Shown one piece after another: positions 60,727 through 64,000 of a DNA stretch of 64,000 bases. The notes beneath the pieces were generated by a model. It saw nothing but the letters and a program-made list of their open reading frames with translations. It was not told the DNA's origin and ran no database searches. The DNA is taken from NCBI RefSeq assembly GCF_048771995.1, contig NC_133024.1, positions 3,911,001 to 3,975,000 of the forward strand, written 5' to 3'. The DNA is from Taeniopygia guttata. Taxonomy: Eukaryota > Chordata > Aves > Passeriformes > Estrildidae. The translations under genes and the position numbers were made by a program. Within the stretch, counting starts at the first letter, position 1. Each line of letters opens with the position of its first letter.

Positions 60727-63700
60727 CATTCTACATGTGTACAACAGCAGGTGCAACAAGTGGAGGTATGAGAGCCCTCAAGGACTTGCCTGATGTAAAG
60801 CCCACAAACTCACTGAGGTAACAATTGTTTCTCATTCTTTCCTCTGATCTTCTCACAGCCTTCCCCAGGAAAATGCCTGGGAAAGTCTGTGCCTGCTCTC
60901 TGTGGCCAGAGAGCTGCTGGCACAATTGGCCAGACAGAACATGACAGTGCTCTGATAGATCTCTTCATTATTTTAGTGCCAAAGAAGCAGGTATCTCAGC
61001 TTTTAAATGTAGTTAAGCAAGTGAACCTTTTATTTGGAATGCAACTTCAGATTCCAGTGTGGGATATATAAATTAGAAGGAAAGGGCCAGGTCAAAATAA
61101 AACACGAACCAGACCTACCTAGCCTAAATCAATTCTATTGGAACTCTGCACATAGCAGTATTTACTTGTTACAGAGTTGAATTTGGTAAGGTGAGAGTTG
61201 CACCTGGAGGTTTGCTTTTTTTCTTTACTGTACAGTCAGCATGATCACAGTTCAGTTTTACTCTTTGATTACTAGAGTGTCCAGCATGGTCTCTCCCTTG
61301 AACAATCTTTCCTTGGTTATTCACTTGCCTCACTGCTTAGGTTTTTTTGCACATTGTTTGTTCTGTTGACTAGATTTAGCATGTGAATGGGTTGTCTGCT
61401 GTGACAGAAAGGTTGTCCCTTGTGTCTTTATTTGAAAAAATAAGGCTTTTGACTGTCTATTTATATGCCTGACCTTAAGAGATTTCTAACGTTATGAATT
61501 TGTGAGACAAAGTTCAAGACTCTCTGAACTGTGCCTTTCACAGATAGTTCCTCTGGTTTGAAAATGTCTGCAAGCTCCACGCAATTTCCCCTGCAACCCA
61601 GTCTGACTTTTATTAAAGCACTGTCTGCATCTGCCTTTCATTAGTCCCATGAACGATCACTAAGTGTAGATTTAGATTTTTCTTACGCTGACATTGAAGA
61701 AAATGAAAAGCAAATGTGTTCAAGGTAAGACTGAAGCAAGGCTGCACATGATTCTGCTGCATTCTTCTGAACCTCAGTTAGCTCTCTGGAGATTCACTGG
61801 CAGGAGTGCTGGCTTTCCTGAGCTTTCCAGAATGCATTACCCACAGTTCACCATCTAGATGTTCTTTCATGTGCATTAAAGAAGTTTTTAGTCAATTTTC
61901 TAAGTGAGGATACAACAAAGGTAATTATTTATCTTAAAACAGTGAGCAGTGTGAGGTATCGTGCACTGTACATGGAATTAGCCACCATGGTCATCCAATC
62001 CAATGCCTCACAAGCACAGGGGTTAGACCCAGAAGGTCTACAAATCCCCCATTCTGCATGCACCACAAGCCACAAAACCCTCCCCAGTGCTCTGCAACAG
62101 CTTCAAGTTGTACAGCACAACCATTCAAAGTCACAGATTGCTGTTTGCCACAGCGGGGCCATTGCAATCCAGCCACATTTATCACATACACAAGAGGATA
62201 GCAAAGAAATCTAAGGTATTTTCAATATCCCAAGCACCAAACACCGTGAAGACCTCTAAATGAAAATGCATTAAGCAAAATATCCTACCCCACTCCTTAG
62301 CCCTACTTTGGCACCCTGCTGGTATGACAAATGCTTAGTATAGGACTTGTACCTCGCACTTGAGCATGCATGTATGTAAACATAATTCCCAGGGAGCTGC
62401 CAAAAACTACTTTTCTGACTTCACAGCACAATTGTGGTGTGTCTTCTTGCCTCTCCAGAGCCAGAGAAGAGAGGTGGCATCTCTCTTCCAAAGCCTGTCA
62501 GCAAGTCACCCAAGGCTCAGCAGCCTTGGACGTGATCCAGCCCAGAGGCTAAAGGCTTTTTGGTATCACTTTATCACTGGAATAAATGAAAAGCTCTGAT
62601 TTGTGTTTGAGGGGAATAAAGTTTTGGGTCTCAGCTGTCAGCAGATACATCTTTTGGGACTTCTGCTGCTCAAATGCAGAGCTTTTTTCCCTTCTCTTGT
62701 CCTGCTGGTGACTTTTATTTCCACGAATAATTAGGTGTGAATTGCCAGGAATATTTCTTCCCTTATGCAGAACCACCTTCTGCAATTTCAGGAACAGCTG
62801 TGTGTGTTTAATATCACCATATCTGAATGCTTCTACGAGAGTCACTGTGCCCTGCTCTCTGTATATGTGCAGAAGAAATGCAGAGTACTCTCACTTGCTT
62901 TTTCTCCTCCTCTCAGAGCAAAACATTAAATGCAGTAACCAAAACATATGTGCTACACAGGACCCTACAGAAAGTATGTATGTATATATATTTCCAAAAT
63001 GATGTTTGGTTTGAATTTTGAGATTTAACCCACTTTAGGTTTTCACTTACCCAAAACAGTTGCATCCACCTTAATTTAAAAGAATGGAAATAGCAGCTCT
63101 GTTCGTGATCAGAAAAATTGATTCTATAGAGCTTGTTCAAAATTAAATTATTCAGGAAAACAAATAATCTGAGAGCAGTACTTTTCTGGTAGCAGGTAGA
63201 TGACAGCTTTGCTTCACATGGAGGATAGGCTTGAACTATAGACATCCAAAAAGATCTGCAATGTGACATTTGTTTCTCACAGGAAAATCCTTTCCCTAGG
63301 GTACAGACAGGAAATCCAAAATGAGAGGAGGTAAATACCAAAGGACCACTGAGGAAAGGGGAGGAGAAAGAACAAAAAGCACAGTGTTCACTTGTTGTGT
63401 CCACTAAAGAAAGGCTCAGGAAAGAAAACTGCATGAGAAATAAGTGCTTATTTTTATATTAAATGAAGCGGTGTGATTGCAGGACGAACCACTTCTGTGC
63501 TGCAAAGCTGTAGTTCAGATCACTGTGCAGCCCAATGAAGCCTTTATTTATTGTGTTCTTTGCTTCCTCAAAAATAATTTAATTTCTTTGGGGAAACAAA
63601 AAAATCAAAATTCAACTAAAGCATGAGATAGACCCTCAAGTTTGTTCACAGTATTTGTTTTTCTGAGTGCTGCCCACTGTGAACCAGCAACTTTTGTGTT

Positions 63701-64000
63701 AGAAATTAGAAATATTGGTGCAAGCTCAATGATCCAGTAGTGGATGAGGATTACAGCAGCACATGTGTATTTAACTCAGGGACCTTTTGCTGACCCTGCT
63801 GTGTCTAGGCTCACTCAGGCTGCTTCCCTCTGAGTACAGGATGCTCTGTTTCAGATGTAGTGAGGGCTGGGAGGGCGCTGGCCCACTGGGCTTTCCTTGC
63901 AGTTCCTTGGAGCCAGTGGTGGGAGCTTTGTTTGGGATCGCTGCTGTCGCATCAGCCTCCCCCAGAGCTCAGTGTACAAACCCAGAACAAGGAAAATTCA
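60727..64000. other. Gene-free stretch to window end
   Basis: No exon or repeat is recognised with confidence. Near the end (about 63892-63904) TTTCCTTGCAG resembles a 3' splice site, and all three frames after it stay open to the window edge. That is not enough to call an exon. Confidence 0.45.

Noticed and set aside
63892-64000. Possible exon after TTTCCTTGCAG at the window edge
   Set aside because: All three frames are open for only about 95 bases and no known protein is recognised, so there is too little evidence.

Overview
The window looks like bird nuclear DNA, most likely from a passerine. The evidence is a split vertebrate gene with GT-AG introns, many CR1 LINE 3' ends with their typical terminal octamers, and several solo LTRs that resemble songbird endogenous retrovirus families recalled from memory. 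The sequence is AT-rich apart from a CpG island near 725-1060 and a small GC-rich patch near 12980-13160.

Only one protein-coding gene can be supported. It is PLCXD2, a PI-PLC X-domain protein, on the + strand. Its four coding exons (932-1013, 10487-10947, 12142-12383, 14346-14502) join into a 313-residue protein with both catalytic histidines. The promoter island carries two opposed CCAAT boxes and a perfect CRE. A candidate polyadenylation signal at 15125-15130 implies a 3' UTR of about 0.65 kb. Intron 1 is 9.5 kb, intron 2 is 1.2 kb and intron 3 is 2.0 kb.

Upstream (1-730) lie a probable minus-strand LTR and an 11-bp minisatellite whose units contain TTCTAGAA. Intron 1 holds a nearly perfect 135-bp tandem duplication and two CR1 fragments. 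Intron 3 holds a near-consensus CTCF motif.

From about 15.2 kb to the end I see no convincing coding exon. In mammals the next gene downstream of PLCXD2 on the same strand is PHLDB2, so this 49 kb may be intergenic DNA or may hold untranslated 5' exons of that neighbour; no PHLDB2 coding sequence is visible. The stretch contains CR1 copies, solo or fragmentary LTRs (36114-36388, 42710-43113, 47632-47751, 47752-48095, 60506-60726), simple repeats (TA, a 7-bp CCCTTTT array, a T/G-rich tract) and several hairpin-forming inverted repeats.

No tRNA, rRNA, CRISPR array or prokaryote-like system was seen. I found no clear previously undescribed system. The most checkable leads are the CTCF-like site, the TTCTAGAA minisatellite next to the promoter, the very long T tract before exon 3, the CCCTTTT array and the paired hairpins near 37.5 kb.
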